Positions 1 to 8,341 of a DNA stretch of 64,000 bases are shown piece by piece (within the stretch, counting starts at the first letter, position 1; every line of letters starts with the position of its first letter). Source of the DNA: Arthrobacter caoxuetaonis (lineage in GTDB: Bacteria; Actinomycetota; Actinomycetes; Actinomycetales; Micrococcaceae); the NCBI RefSeq assembly GCF_023921125.1, contig NZ_CP099466.1:682001-746000 (forward strand). The letters run 5' to 3'. The notes under the pieces were generated by a model. That model had not been told where the DNA came from, did not search any database, and worked only from the letters and a program-made list of their open reading frames with translations. The translations under genes were made by a program, and so were the position numbers.

Positions 1-578
1 AGATGACTCCCGCCGGTGCGGACCTGCAAGGGCTTGACCCGGCGGCCTTCGTGGATGAGAACACCGGCCTGCCGACCGTCATGGACATCATGAATGAACT
101 GCGCAAGCCCGGACGCGATCCGCGCCCGGCGTTCAAGACCGCCACCTTCTCCGAGGGCATCGAAAAGATCGCTGACCTGCGGCCCGGCATGGTGCTCGAC
201 GGCGTGGTCACCAACGTGGCGGCCTTCGGTGCCTTCGTGGATATTGGCGTTCACCAGGACGGGCTCGTGCACATCTCGGCCATGTCTTCCACGTTCATTT
301 CGGACCCGCGCGACGTCGTGAAGTCCGGCCAGGTGGTGAAGGTGAAGGTGATGGAGGCCGATCCCGAGCGGAAGCGGATTTCGCTGACCCTCCGGCTCGA
401 GGACGAACTGCCCTCCAGTACCCGCAAGGAAACCGGGCGTCCCGCACGGGCGGGACGCCCGGCCCCGGCGTCCAAGGCGCAGCCAGGCAAAGCAGGCCGC
501 CCGCCGCGCCGGGAAACGGCCGCCCCGCAGCCGGAAGGGCCGATGGCGGAAGCGCTGCGCCGGGCCGGTCTGGCCTAG
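1..578 (+). CDS. tex: Tex-like S1 RNA-binding transcription accessory protein, C-terminal part (5' end outside window)
   Basis: The reading frame is open at the left edge, so only about the last 192 residues are visible. The first visible residues belong to the end of the Tex helix-hairpin-helix region. An S1 RNA-binding domain follows, beginning around [20 protein letters not shown] and continuing through VHISAMS to the RISLTLR strand. The last 55 residues are a basic Ala/Pro/Gly/Arg-rich disordered tail, as is common in actinobacterial homologues. Tex proteins are cytoplasmic nucleic-acid-binding factors linked to transcription and RNA handling. The catalytic-like YqgF and HhH domains lie upstream and cannot be checked here. 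Confidence 0.88.
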   Translation, partial: MTPAGADLQGLDPAAFVDENTGLPTVMDIMNELRKPGRDPRPAFKTATFSEGIEKIADLRPGMVLDGVVTNVAAFGAFVDIGVHQDGLVHISAMSSTFISDPRDVVKSGQVVKVKVMEADPERKRISLTLRLEDELPSSTRKETGRPARAGRPAPASKAQPGKAGRPPRRETAAPQPEGPMAEALRRAGLA

Positions 579-602
579 CGCCGGCAGCTTAGCGCCGCGG
601 GC

Positions 603-857
603 TCAGCCGTCGGCCGAGGTCGGTTCCTGGAGTGCGTCTTCGGGACGGCGGTGATCGTGTTCTGCTTCGTCAGCTCCGCCGGAATGGGCAGCCGGGACGG
701 TACCTGCGGCATGTGTTCCCTGTTCCTCGCGGATGTTGCCCGCGGGCTGCTCCGTTTCTCCAGGCGTCCGCGGTGCCCCCGTGGGCTCGGGCTGCGGGGC
801 GCTGGGACCCAGGGGATCCTCGGCGTCGTTGGCGGGTCCGGTCGGTTCAGTAGTCAT
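603..857 (-). CDS. small acidic disordered protein, unknown function
   Basis: This encodes 84 residues rich in Glu, Pro, Ala, Gly and Thr, with no hydrophobic segment, so it should be a soluble, intrinsically disordered protein. The start is supported by a Shine-Dalgarno-like GAAAGGAC about 5 bases before the ATG. It lies just downstream of, and on the same strand as, the HAD/vsr pair. A similar acidic mini-protein occurs at 3612-3752. I do not recognise a family. Coding is plausible because of the ribosome site and codon use, but not certain. Confidence 0.55.
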   Translation of the reverse strand: MTTEPTGPANDAEDPLGPSAPQPEPTGAPRTPGETEQPAGNIREEQGTHAAGTVPAAHSGGADEAEHDHRRPEDALQEPTSADG

Positions 858-877
858 GGGGTGTCCTTTCGGGTCGT

Positions 878-1567
878 TTAGCTGGCCGACTGCTGGTTCA
901 GCAGGCTGTCCTGCAGACTCTCCAGCAGGTCCCTCGGGCTGGCGTAAACCTGTTTGGCGCCGGCCTCGAGCAGCTCCGCTTCGCTGGTTCCGCCGCAGGT
1001 GAGTGCGATCGTCGGGATTCCCAGTTTGGCGGCAGACCGCACGTCCCAGACGGAGTCGCCCACAAAAACTGTCTCCTGGGCCTGCAGCCCGGCGGAGTCC
1101 AGGGCCGCCTGGAGGATGTCCGGAGCGGGCTTGCTCTGCTCGGCGTCGGAGGAACTGGTAGCGCCGGTGATGGCGTCGTCGGCATCGATCGCGGCGCGCA
1201 GCGCGTCCAGATCCGCGGAGGAGGCAGAAGATGCCAGGACGACGGCGAGCCCGTCGGAGGCGACTTTGCGCAACAGCTCTGCCGCGCCGTCGAACGCCCG
1301 AAGGGAGGGCCAGGACGCGGAGAAGAGCGCACCGTGGCTCGAATCGAGTTTCTCCTCTTCCTCCGCGGACGGATCACCATCCAGCAGGTGGCTGACGAGC
1401 TTGTCACCGCCCATCCCGATAGCCCGGTGGATGGCCGCCATGGGAATGTCATAGTCCAGCTGGCGGAAGGCCTGCCACCAGGCCACTGTATGGAGGTAAT
1501 TCGAATCAACCAGCGTGCCGTCCACGTCGAAAAGCACGCCGCGCAGGGCCTGGGTTGTCTCCGGCAT
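878..1567 (-). CDS. HAD-superfamily phosphatase (phosphoglycolate phosphatase-like)
   Basis: This 229-residue protein has all four HAD motifs: the nucleophile motif DVDGTLVDSN near residue 15, a Ser in VLASSASS, the Lys in SKPAPDIL, and the acidic VFVGDSVWD. A helical cap lies between the first two motifs (C1 cap), as in phosphoglycolate phosphatase and beta-phosphoglucomutase relatives. It probably hydrolyses a small phosphorylated metabolite in the cytoplasm; the substrate cannot be read from the sequence. Its ATG follows directly after the vsr stop codon with no gap, so the two are almost certainly co-transcribed and translationally coupled. Confidence 0.85.
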   Translation of the reverse strand: MPETTQALRGVLFDVDGTLVDSNYLHTVAWWQAFRQLDYDIPMAAIHRAIGMGGDKLVSHLLDGDPSAEEEEKLDSSHGALFSASWPSLRAFDGAAELLRKVASDGLAVVLASSASSADLDALRAAIDADDAITGATSSSDAEQSKPAPDILQAALDSAGLQAQETVFVGDSVWDVRSAAKLGIPTIALTCGGTSEAELLEAGAKQVYASPRDLLESLQDSLLNQQSAS

Positions 1568-2053
1568 TCAGTTCCCCTTCGGTTGGGTGATGGTTGCGGG
1601 CGAGTCTAGCGGGGATGATTCGGCAGCGCCCGGTGGGCCGAGGAAAGCCAGCAGCTGCGACTCAAGCACGGATGCATTGCGCATTTCGCATTCCCAGACC
1701 ACCAGGGCTTCCCAGCCGGCATCGTTCAGTGCCTGGAGGGCGGCGGCGTCCCGGGCGAGCGTCCTGGCCCGTTTCGCGGCCCAGAACTCAGGATTCGTTG
1801 CCGGTGCGTGCGTCCCGGCGGGACAGGAATGGGTGTGCCAGAAGCATCCGTTGACGAAGATGACTTTGCGCCTGCCCGCGAAGACCAAGTCCGGCTTTCC
1901 CGGCAGGCTTCCCCCGCGCGTGGCTCCGTGCAGCCTGAACCGGTAACCGGCGCGGTGAAGCAGGCGCCGGATCAGCAGTTCGGGTTTGGTGTTCTTGGAG
2001 CGGATCCGGGACATGTTCCGGCTGCGCTGCTCCGGAGAGACCGTATCTGCCAT
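1568..2053 (-). CDS. vsr: very short patch repair (Vsr) endonuclease
   Basis: This 161-residue protein matches the Vsr family along its length. It has the N-terminal RSRNMSRIRSKNTKPE segment, the catalytic Asp55 in GKPDLVF, and the mismatch-intercalating/active-site stretch FVNGCFWHTHSC (Phe71, Trp72, His73). Vsr nicks 5' of the T in T:G mismatches made by deamination of 5-methylcytosine. These genes normally sit beside a cytosine-5 methyltransferase, but none is encoded nearby. A TAGACT -10 element ends 6 bases before the ATG, suggesting a leaderless mRNA that also carries the HAD gene. Confidence 0.9.
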   Translation of the reverse strand: MADTVSPEQRSRNMSRIRSKNTKPELLIRRLLHRAGYRFRLHGATRGGSLPGKPDLVFAGRRKVIFVNGCFWHTHSCPAGTHAPATNPEFWAAKRARTLARDAAALQALNDAGWEALVVWECEMRNASVLESQLLAFLGPPGAAESSPLDSPATITQPKGN

Positions 2054-2059
2054 GCCGCC

Positions 2060-2065
2060 AGTCTA
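2060..2065 (-). promoter_or_regulatory. -10 element of vsr, leaderless arrangement
   Basis: Reading on the minus strand, TAGACT is followed by 6 bases and then the vsr ATG. This spacing would put the transcription start at the start codon. No good -35 hexamer is visible at 16-18 bases. Confidence 0.5.
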
Positions 2066-2180
2066 GGATGCCCGCCGGCTTTGCCGCCCCGGGCTCCGCT
2101 AAAGCCGGGAACTCCTAGCCATGGCGTTCCGGCGGGCATAGCTTTGGCTGTAGTGATGCCGGCGAGAGGACAGCGGTTCA

Positions 2181-3158
2181 ATGGCCCACATCAGGATTTT
2201 GGCGACCGGAGGAACCATTGCCTCAAGGTCCGGACAGGACGGAGCGTCCTCTGCGGAACGTGCTGAGAAGCTGGCGGCCGGGCTCTCCGGCCGGCACAGC
2301 TACTCGGCCCAGGACGTCACCAACGCCAACAGCTACCAGCTGCGCCTGGGTGAGGTTCGGCTGATCGCGGAGGCCGTCCACGCTGCGGTCATGGACGACG
2401 GTGTGGACGGCGTCGTCGTCACGCACGGCACAGACACCATGGAAGAGACAGCCTTCCTGCTGGACCTGGTGCACGACTCACCCAAACCGGTGGTCTTCAC
2501 CGGCGCCCAACGGCCCGCGGACAGCAAGGTGGCAGACGGTCCGGGCAACCTGGAGGACGCCGTCACGGCTGCGGCGGCTCCCCAGCTGCGGGGCTGCGGG
2601 GTCCTGATCTCCTTCGCGGGGGAGATCCTTGGCGCACGCGGAACCCGGAAACTGCATACCCTGGCGGAGAGTCCATTTGGCGGCGGCGTTCCGGTGGCGC
2701 ATTTCGTGGCGGGAACGCTGCACGTCACCGCCGTGCCGGTTCGGCAGAAACCCCTGCCGCTGCCCGGCGAAGACTTTGACAATGCCCGGGTGGAGATCAT
2801 CGAGTGCGCCCTCGGAACCACGCCGGAGCTGTTCTCCTACGCCGTGCGGTCCGGAGCCAACGCCGTCGTCCTGGCTGGTACGGGTACGGGTAACGCCGGA
2901 GCCGGCTTCGCCGAAGCAGTCCAGGACGCAGTGCGCGCCGGGTGCCCGGTGATTCTGTGCAGCCGGGTGCCGGCGGGAGGCGTGGTTCCGGCCTACGGTG
3001 CCGGCGGCGGAGTGAACCTGGTCCGGGCCGGTGCCATCCCGGGCGGAGACCTGGGTCCGTCCCAGGCGCGGATGCTCGCCGCACTGCTGACCTCCCTGCC
3101 CGCTACCCAGGACGAAATCCTGCAGGCACTCACCACGGGGGCGTCCCGTGGAGCCTAA
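2181..3158 (+). CDS. ansA: L-asparaginase, type I/II family
   Basis: This 325-residue protein hydrolyses L-asparagine to aspartate and ammonia. The two active-site signatures are present: TGGTIAS near residue 9, which carries the nucleophilic Thr, and VVTHGTDTMEETA near residue 80, with the second Thr-Asp pair. The middle segment ISFAGEILGARGTRKLHT and the C-terminal GTGTGNAG also fit the family, and the length is normal. No signal peptide is visible, so it is probably cytoplasmic. The start is chosen because it has GAGAGGA about 10 bases upstream. It is a single gene flanked by vsr (divergent) and a YegP-like gene. Confidence 0.9.
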   Translation: MAHIRILATGGTIASRSGQDGASSAERAEKLAAGLSGRHSYSAQDVTNANSYQLRLGEVRLIAEAVHAAVMDDGVDGVVVTHGTDTMEETAFLLDLVHDSPKPVVFTGAQRPADSKVADGPGNLEDAVTAAAAPQLRGCGVLISFAGEILGARGTRKLHTLAESPFGGGVPVAHFVAGTLHVTAVPVRQKPLPLPGEDFDNARVEIIECALGTTPELFSYAVRSGANAVVLAGTGTGNAGAGFAEAVQDAVRAGCPVILCSRVPAGGVVPAYGAGGGVNLVRAGAIPGGDLGPSQARMLAALLTSLPATQDEILQALTTGASRGA

Positions 3159-3282
3159 AGGTCCCGATCACAAGGTCTCGATCACGCAACGGCTGCCAAA
3201 GTTGCCGGGAAAGGGGTCCGAAAACTCGTCAGCCGACTTACCATTAATCGCACTGAAGGTACCCCTTACAAGGAGGTAAGAG

Positions 3283-3519
3283 ATGTCGGGCTACTTCAAG
3301 CTGGTTGACGCCCACGACGGCGCATTCCGGATCAAGCTCATTTCCGGTGACGGAGCACTGATGGCAGTCTCCGCAATGTTTCCTACGAAGGAAGCTGCTG
3401 CGGCAGGGATTGAGCAGCTCCGTGAGATTGCCGGGACCGGGCCAGTGGTGGACCACAGCAAGGATGCCGACGTAATAGCTGACGCGAACAGGAACAGCGG
3501 CACGGCGAAAGCATCGTAA
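3283..3519 (+). CDS. YegP/DUF1508-family small protein
   Basis: This 78-residue protein carries one DUF1508 repeat: an N-terminal YFKLVDAHDGAFRIKL strand pair, then S-x-MFPTKEAAAAGIEQLRE. Such proteins are small, cytoplasmic and of unknown function; some are linked to stress. Translation should be strong because AAGGAGGT lies about 6 bases upstream of the ATG. The ribosome site is flanked by CTTAC and GTAAG, so a weak hairpin could place it in a loop. A GC hairpin follows the gene. Confidence 0.85.
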   Translation: MSGYFKLVDAHDGAFRIKLISGDGALMAVSAMFPTKEAAAAGIEQLREIAGTGPVVDHSKDADVIADANRNSGTAKAS

Positions 3520-3557
3520 GTCCGCCGCTGATTGAGGTCTGTCCCTGGCCTTTCGTG

Positions 3558-3578
3558 CCCGGCGCCCCACACGCCGGG
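3558..3578 (+). terminator. hairpin after the YegP-like gene
   Basis: CCCGGCG and CGCCGGG form a 7-bp perfect stem around a 7-base loop. A short run of T (CCTTTT) follows about 12 bases later, so this is at best a weak intrinsic terminator. It lies between two convergent small genes. Confidence 0.4.
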
Positions 3579-3611
3579 AACGGGAGGCCTTTTACTGTTT
3601 AACCCTGCAGG

Positions 3612-3752
3612 TCAGGTGCCCTGCGGGTCCTCGTCTTCACCTTCGGCCGGTTGCTGTGACCTTTCCTGTCCGGTTCCCGGATCGACGTTCGTGTCACCTT
3701 CCGCCGGGCTCTCGTTGTGGGTACGTTCCTCATCGTGTGGATTCGTGCTCAT
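3612..3752 (-). CDS. 46-residue acidic disordered protein
   Basis: A short minus-strand frame begins MSTNPHDEERTHNES and ends EGEDEDPQGT. It is dominated by Glu, Asp, Pro, Gly, Asn and Gln, with no hydrophobic core and no Cys. The evidence for translation is GGAGGA about 4 bases before the ATG and the placement opposite the YegP-like gene, with a hairpin between. It resembles in composition the protein at 603-857. I recognise no family. A stress-related or purely structural role is only a guess. Confidence 0.5.
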   Translation of the reverse strand: MSTNPHDEERTHNESPAEGDTNVDPGTGQERSQQPAEGEDEDPQGT

Positions 3753-3949
3753 GAGTTCCTCCATCCTCGGTAAAGCGCGTCCGGTGGTGGCGGCAGCTTC
3801 CCGTCAATGCCGGAGCTGGCCGGATGGCCGATGTGTTCAAGTCTAGGAATCGCCGGGCGCTTGCGACAGGCCCTACGGGGAGTGCAGCCAGTCCCGGGGC
3901 ACTGTCACAAGCGCCGGACAGCCCCTAGGCAGGACGGCGTACCTGCCGG

Positions 3950-3955
3950 TAGCGT
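3950..3955 (+). promoter_or_regulatory. -10 element of the FAD dehydrogenase gene, leaderless arrangement
   Basis: TAGCGT ends 7 bases before the ATG at 3963, and there is no Shine-Dalgarno-like sequence. This supports both the chosen start and a leaderless transcript. Confidence 0.45.
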
Positions 3956-3962
3956 TTGCCCG

Positions 3963-5630
3963 ATGCAGCCAAAAGACGCAGATGTCATAGTGGTGGGGGC
4001 CGGGCTGGCGGGCCTGGTAGCAACGGCCGAACTCGTGCACGCAGGGCGCTCCGTGCTCCTTGTGGAGCAGGAAGGCGAACAGAGCCTGGGCGGCCAGGCC
4101 TGGTGGTCCTTCGGTGGCCTGTTCCTGGTGGACTCGCCCGAACAGCGGCGGCTCCGGGTCAAGGATTCCGTGGAACTGGCCTGGCAGGACTGGCTGGGTA
4201 CGGCCGGCTTCGACCGCGAGGAGGATTACTGGCCGCGGCGTTGGGCGGAGGCCTACGTGAACTTCGCGGCGGGAGAAAAACGCTCCTGGCTGCACCAGAT
4301 GGGCCACCGTTTCTTTCCGGTAGTGGGCTGGGCTGAGCGCGGAGGCTACGGCGCCACGGGTCCCGGCAACTCCGTGCCCAGGTTCCACATCACCTGGGGG
4401 ACCGGTCCCGGCGTCACCGCACCGTTTGAAGCCAAGGTGCGCGACGGCGTCGCCCGCGGCCTGGTCCGCCTGGCCTGCAACCACCGGATGGAGTCCCTCG
4501 TCACCAGTGCGGGCACGGTGGCCGGGATCCGCGGCAGCGTCCTGGGGAGAACCACGACGCCGCGTGGCCGCTTGGCCTCCCGCGACGTGGTGGGGGAGTT
4601 CGAGTTCCCGGCCGGCGCCGTCGTCGTAACGACGGGCGGTATTGGCGGCGACCATGCCTTGGTGCGGGATGCCTGGCCGGCGCGGCTCGGGACACCACCC
4701 GCGACGATGCTCAGCGGTGTGCCCCAGCATGTTGACGGGCGGGGGATCCAAGCCGCCCAGGATGCCGGCGGACGGGTCATTAATCCGGACCGGATGTGGC
4801 ATTACGTGGAAGGCATCAAGAACTGGAATCCGGTGTGGCCCAACCACGGTATCCGGATCCTGCCGGGTCCGTCCTCCCTCTGGCTGGACGCTGCAGGAAA
4901 CCGGCTGCCCGGTCCGCTGTTCCCGGGTTTCGATACGCTCGGGACGCTGGAGCACCTGCGTAGCACCGGTCATGACTACAGCTGGTTTGTGTTGAACAAG
5001 GCCATCATCCGCAAGGAATTCGCCCTCTCAGGCTCGGAGCAGAATCCGGACCTGACCGGCAAGTCTGTCCGTGACGTCCTCAAGCGGGCCACCGCAGGCG
5101 TGCCCGGCCCGGTCCAGAAGTTCCTGGACCATGGGGAGGACTTCATCACCGCTTCCAGCGTGCCCGGACTGGTGGCCGCGATGAACACCCTGGCCAAGTC
5201 CGCCACGGACGGCCGGGCGCCGGTGCTTTCCGCCGAGTCGGTCCTGGCGGAACTGCAGGCCCGGGACCGGGAGATCGCCAACCCCTTCAGCAAGGATGCG
5301 CAGGTGACGGCGATCCGCGGCGCCCGCACCTATCTGGGGGACCGCTTGATCCGCACCGCCGCTCCCCGGCCCATCCTGGACCCCAAGGACGGACCGCTGA
5401 TCGCAGTGCGGCTCTCCGTCCTCACCCGCAAGACCTTGGGCGGACTCGAAACAGACCTGGACAGCCAGGTGCTGGGCGCCAACGGTACACCCGTTCCCGG
5501 CCTGTTTGCCGCCGGTGAAGCTGCCGGCTTCGGCGGCGGGGGCATGCACGGATACCGCTCCCTCGAGGGAACGTTCCTGGGTGGATGCCTCTTCAGCGGG
5601 CGGGCCGCAGGGCGGGCCGCCGCACGTTGA
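3963..5630 (+). CDS. FAD-binding dehydrogenase of the fumarate reductase/3-ketosteroid dehydrogenase fold
   Basis: This 555-residue flavoprotein opens with a Rossmann dinucleotide motif (VIVVGAGLAGLVATAEL) and ends with the FAD-closing segment PGLFAAGEAAGFGGGGMHGYRSLEGTF. The length and these two ends match the FAD-binding dehydrogenases related to 3-oxosteroid 1-dehydrogenase and flavocytochrome c. Substrate specificity cannot be told from sequence. The frame is open further upstream to 3807, but 3963 is preferred because homologues start just before the Rossmann strand and a -10 box lies 7 bases upstream. It is a single gene. Confidence 0.82.
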   Translation: MQPKDADVIVVGAGLAGLVATAELVHAGRSVLLVEQEGEQSLGGQAWWSFGGLFLVDSPEQRRLRVKDSVELAWQDWLGTAGFDREEDYWPRRWAEAYVNFAAGEKRSWLHQMGHRFFPVVGWAERGGYGATGPGNSVPRFHITWGTGPGVTAPFEAKVRDGVARGLVRLACNHRMESLVTSAGTVAGIRGSVLGRTTTPRGRLASRDVVGEFEFPAGAVVVTTGGIGGDHALVRDAWPARLGTPPATMLSGVPQHVDGRGIQAAQDAGGRVINPDRMWHYVEGIKNWNPVWPNHGIRILPGPSSLWLDAAGNRLPGPLFPGFDTLGTLEHLRSTGHDYSWFVLNKAIIRKEFALSGSEQNPDLTGKSVRDVLKRATAGVPGPVQKFLDHGEDFITASSVPGLVAAMNTLAKSATDGRAPVLSAESVLAELQARDREIANPFSKDAQVTAIRGARTYLGDRLIRTAAPRPILDPKDGPLIAVRLSVLTRKTLGGLETDLDSQVLGANGTPVPGLFAAGEAAGFGGGGMHGYRSLEGTFLGGCLFSGRAAGRAAAR

Positions 5631-5652
5631 CGTCCAAACGCCGCTTAAAGAA

Positions 5653-5688
5653 ACTGGGCCGGTACCGCCGCGGCGGTACCGGCCCAGT
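5653..5688 (-). terminator. strong palindromic terminator
   Basis: This is a perfect 36-bp palindrome (18-base arms, starting ACTGGGCCGG). Read on the minus strand it is followed by TTTCTTT, so it should terminate the membrane-protein gene at 5698-6240. It lies between two convergent genes and may also stop plus-strand transcription. Confidence 0.75.
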
Positions 5689-5697
5689 CCCGGGTGG

Positions 5698-6240
5698 TTA
5701 TGCCCCCGGGTTGAACTTCTTGAACTGCCGGTAAGCCTTTGACGCGTTGAAGAACTCCGTGGAGGGCTTCATCCACAGAACGACGACCGCTGCAACCGGG
5801 AGCAGCACGCCCAGGACGGTCAGTACCGCCATCAGGCCGCCGGCGCCTGCGCCGGCGAGGTTGAAGATGCCCAGGACAGCGAAAACGGTCGCTACGATTC
5901 GCGCCCAGTTGTGGCCCTTGCGGATAAACAGGGCTACCAGCAGAGCGATAGCGGTGCTGACGACAGCGAAGAACAGGGTCGTCATCAGGGCGACGCCGAT
6001 GATCATGTCGAGCTCTTCGGCCGTGAACTGGCCGCCCACGGTTGCCTGGTACTCGCTGGAGTTCAACCAGGAGATCCCAACCGGGATGCTGATGATGGTC
6101 AGGGCTGCAGCGGCAATCAAGAGCCAGAAGCCCAGGTCCACCTGCTTGGGGCGAACCGGTGCCGGCGGCGCTGCCGGTGCCTGGCCGCTCGAGTACGCGT
6201 TGTAGCTGTAATTGTTTGCCGGAGGCATTTGCTCGGACAT
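5698..6240 (-). CDS. membrane protein with four predicted TM segments, unknown function
   Basis: This encodes 180 residues. The N-terminal 40 are Pro/Ala/Tyr/Asn-rich and presumably cytosolic. Hydrophobic helices follow: LGFWLLIAAAALTIISIPVG, a second after ELDMIIGVAL, a third near ARIVATVFAVLG, and a fourth near VLTVLGVLLPVAAVVVLW. The C-terminal tail is short and basic. An upstream in-frame codon exists at 6264, but the ATG at 6240 is preferred because GAGGGG lies about 5 bases before it. The layout resembles small DUF4064/DUF4190-like actinobacterial membrane proteins; the function is unknown. Confidence 0.7.
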   Translation of the reverse strand: MSEQMPPANNYSYNAYSSGQAPAAPPAPVRPKQVDLGFWLLIAAAALTIISIPVGISWLNSSEYQATVGGQFTAEELDMIIGVALMTTLFFAVVSTAIALLVALFIRKGHNWARIVATVFAVLGIFNLAGAGAGGLMAVLTVLGVLLPVAAVVVLWMKPSTEFFNASKAYRQFKKFNPGA

Positions 6241-6408
6241 TATTCCCCTCAGAATGTTCTGCAATGCGGGTGCGTGCCGATGGCTGCAGGGGCCGCCGGC
6301 GTAGGACAGAAGACAGCATAGTTACCATCCGTCACTTCTGCCTCCCCAAAACGGCTGAGTTTCCGCGAAATCCGCCCTATAGGAGTTTTTTGACCTGCTC
6401 CGGAAGGA

Positions 6409-7314
6409 CTAGTTCAGTGTTGCCAGCGCCGGGTAGGAGGTCTGCGCGCCGGGTCCGGCCGCGGCCAGGGCTGCGGCGCGGGATGCGAACGCCGCGGCCT
6501 CGGCGAGCGTGCTTCCACGGGCCAGGCGTGCCGCCACCGCTGCCGTGAAAGCATCGCCGCACCCGGTGGTGTCCACGGCATCCACGGGTGTTGCCGGGAT
6601 CGCCTGCACGGCAGGTTGGGAGGACGGATCCAGGACTACCGACCCGCCGGCTCCGAGGGTGACCACGGCGCGGCCGATACCGCGTGTGGCCAGTGACTGG
6701 GTTACTGCTGGCCAGTCGGCCGCGGGATCGCCGATTCCGCTGAGCTGGCCTGCCTCATGGACATTCACCAGCAGGACGTCGGTCAGGGCGAGCAAATCCC
6801 GCGGAACGTCCCGGTAAGGGGAGAGGTTCAGCAGGACCTGCGCTCCGGCTGAATGCGCGCTCTCGGCCGCGGCCACGACCGTTTCGAGCGGTACTTCCAG
6901 GCTGAGGCACAGCACCGCAGCGTCCGTAAAGAGGGACGCCGGCAGGTCACTTCCCTGGAGGGTCCCGTTGGCTCCGGGGGAGACGATGATGGTGTTCTCG
7001 CCGGCAGCGTCGACCACGATCATGGCCGTCCCGGTAGCGGTCCCTTCCCGGCGGACAACTGCCGAGATGTCCACTCCGGCGCCGGCAGCCGCTTCCAGCA
7101 GCAGATCGCCGTGGCCATCGGCACCAACCGCGCCGCAGAGCACGACGTCGGCACCCAGGATCGCGGCAGCAGCCGCCTGGTTGGCACTTTTACCGCCAGG
7201 AACGATCACCAGTTCCGAACCGGTAAGGGTTTCACCGGGCTGGGGGAACCGCTCGGTGCGTACTGTCAGGTCGGCATTAAGCGAGCCGACCACCACAACC
7301 TTGTTCCCGCTCAC
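6409..7314 (-). CDS. rbsK: ribokinase (PfkB family)
   Basis: This 301-residue PfkB carbohydrate kinase should phosphorylate D-ribose at O5 with ATP. It shows the N-terminal substrate motif GSLNADL, the family signature GGKSANQA and the C-terminal TTGCGDAF, which holds the catalytic Asp and anion hole. It starts with GTG, and its start overlaps the stop of the nucleoside hydrolase gene by 4 bases (GTGA), so translation is coupled. Together the two enzymes would split a nucleoside and then trap the freed ribose as ribose 5-phosphate. Confidence 0.87.
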   Translation of the reverse strand: MSGNKVVVVGSLNADLTVRTERFPQPGETLTGSELVIVPGGKSANQAAAAAILGADVVLCGAVGADGHGDLLLEAAAGAGVDISAVVRREGTATGTAMIVVDAAGENTIIVSPGANGTLQGSDLPASLFTDAAVLCLSLEVPLETVVAAAESAHSAGAQVLLNLSPYRDVPRDLLALTDVLLVNVHEAGQLSGIGDPAADWPAVTQSLATRGIGRAVVTLGAGGSVVLDPSSQPAVQAIPATPVDAVDTTGCGDAFTAAVAARLARGSTLAEAAAFASRAAALAAAGPGAQTSYPALATLN

Positions 7315-8273
7315 GCCTGGACCTCCCCGATCCGTTCGAGGGCGTCGATTACCAGGTCCCAGAACCGCTCGTGGTCAAGGTCCATGGCCACCGACGTCGT
7401 GCAGTCAGCCGGTGCAGGGGCCCGGAAATCGGCCACGGTCATGCCGAGGGTCTTGGTGCCCGTCAATTCGACATCGAGCGGAACCCGGCGGGTGGTCATG
7501 ACCTTTGGGTCAATCACCAGGGCCACGGCACAGGGATCGTGCACGGGAGGGGCCGCAAAGCCCTGCGCGTCGCGGTAGGACGTGCGGAAGAATTCGAGCA
7601 GTTCTCCGACGAACGTGGCCGGAGCGGTGCCGACTGCTGCGATCCGCTGGACGACGTCGTCGGTCGCGAGTGCCTGGTGCGTCAGGTCCAGCCCGACCAT
7701 CGTCAGCGGCCACTTCTCGTGGAAGACAATATGGGCGGCTTCGGGGTCGATGATGATGTTGAACTCGGCCACGGCGGACCAGTTGCCGGTGTGGTAGCCG
7801 CCGCCCATCAGCACCACCTCCTTCACCCGCTGCGCGATCCGGGGTTCCTTGCGGACCGCCAGGGCAATGTTGGTGAGCGCGCCGGTGGGCACCAGGGTGA
7901 CGGTTCCGGGCTCGTGGGACATCACCGTGTCGATGATCAGGTCCACTGCATGCCGGGAATCGAGCTCGATGGCCGGCTCGGGAAGGACCGGCCCGTCCAG
8001 CCCGGATTCTCCGTGGATGTCCGGTGCGGTTTCCACCGTGCGGACCAGCGGGCGGGCGCAGCCGGCGGCGAAGGGCACATCGGTGATTCCGGCGACGCGG
8101 GCCACGGAGAGCGCATTCCGCGTGACCTTCTCCAGGGTCTGGTTACCCATCACCGTGGTCACGGCCAGGAGCTCGATCTCCGGGTTTCCGTGGGCCAGCA
8201 GGAGGGCAATGGCATCGTCGTGGCCGGGATCGCAGTCCAGGATGATCTTTTGCGGCATAGCTGTGGTGCTCAT
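7311..8273 (-). CDS. inosine-uridine-preferring nucleoside hydrolase
   Basis: This 320-residue cytoplasmic hydrolase cleaves the N-glycosidic bond of ribonucleosides to base and ribose. The calcium-binding/catalytic signature DCDPGHDDAIAL lies near residue 12, the second Asp cluster is in FNIIIDPEAA, and a C-terminal VHDPCAVA carries the active-site His and last calcium ligand. Which base it prefers is not visible. It is the first gene of a two-gene operon with ribokinase. Confidence 0.88.
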   Translation of the reverse strand: MSTTAMPQKIILDCDPGHDDAIALLLAHGNPEIELLAVTTVMGNQTLEKVTRNALSVARVAGITDVPFAAGCARPLVRTVETAPDIHGESGLDGPVLPEPAIELDSRHAVDLIIDTVMSHEPGTVTLVPTGALTNIALAVRKEPRIAQRVKEVVLMGGGYHTGNWSAVAEFNIIIDPEAAHIVFHEKWPLTMVGLDLTHQALATDDVVQRIAAVGTAPATFVGELLEFFRTSYRDAQGFAAPPVHDPCAVALVIDPKVMTTRRVPLDVELTGTKTLGMTVADFRAPAPADCTTSVAMDLDHERFWDLVIDALERIGEVQA

Positions 8274-8341
8274 GTCTTTCGGTGCGGGGGCGCCTCAACG
8301 GGCACCGGGTCTGCCCTCAATCATAGGGAACTGCGCAGCGG

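Noticed and set aside
3807..3962. Longer start for the FAD dehydrogenase
   Set aside because: The added residues match nothing in the family, and a -10 box lies inside this part, 7 bases before the start at 3963.
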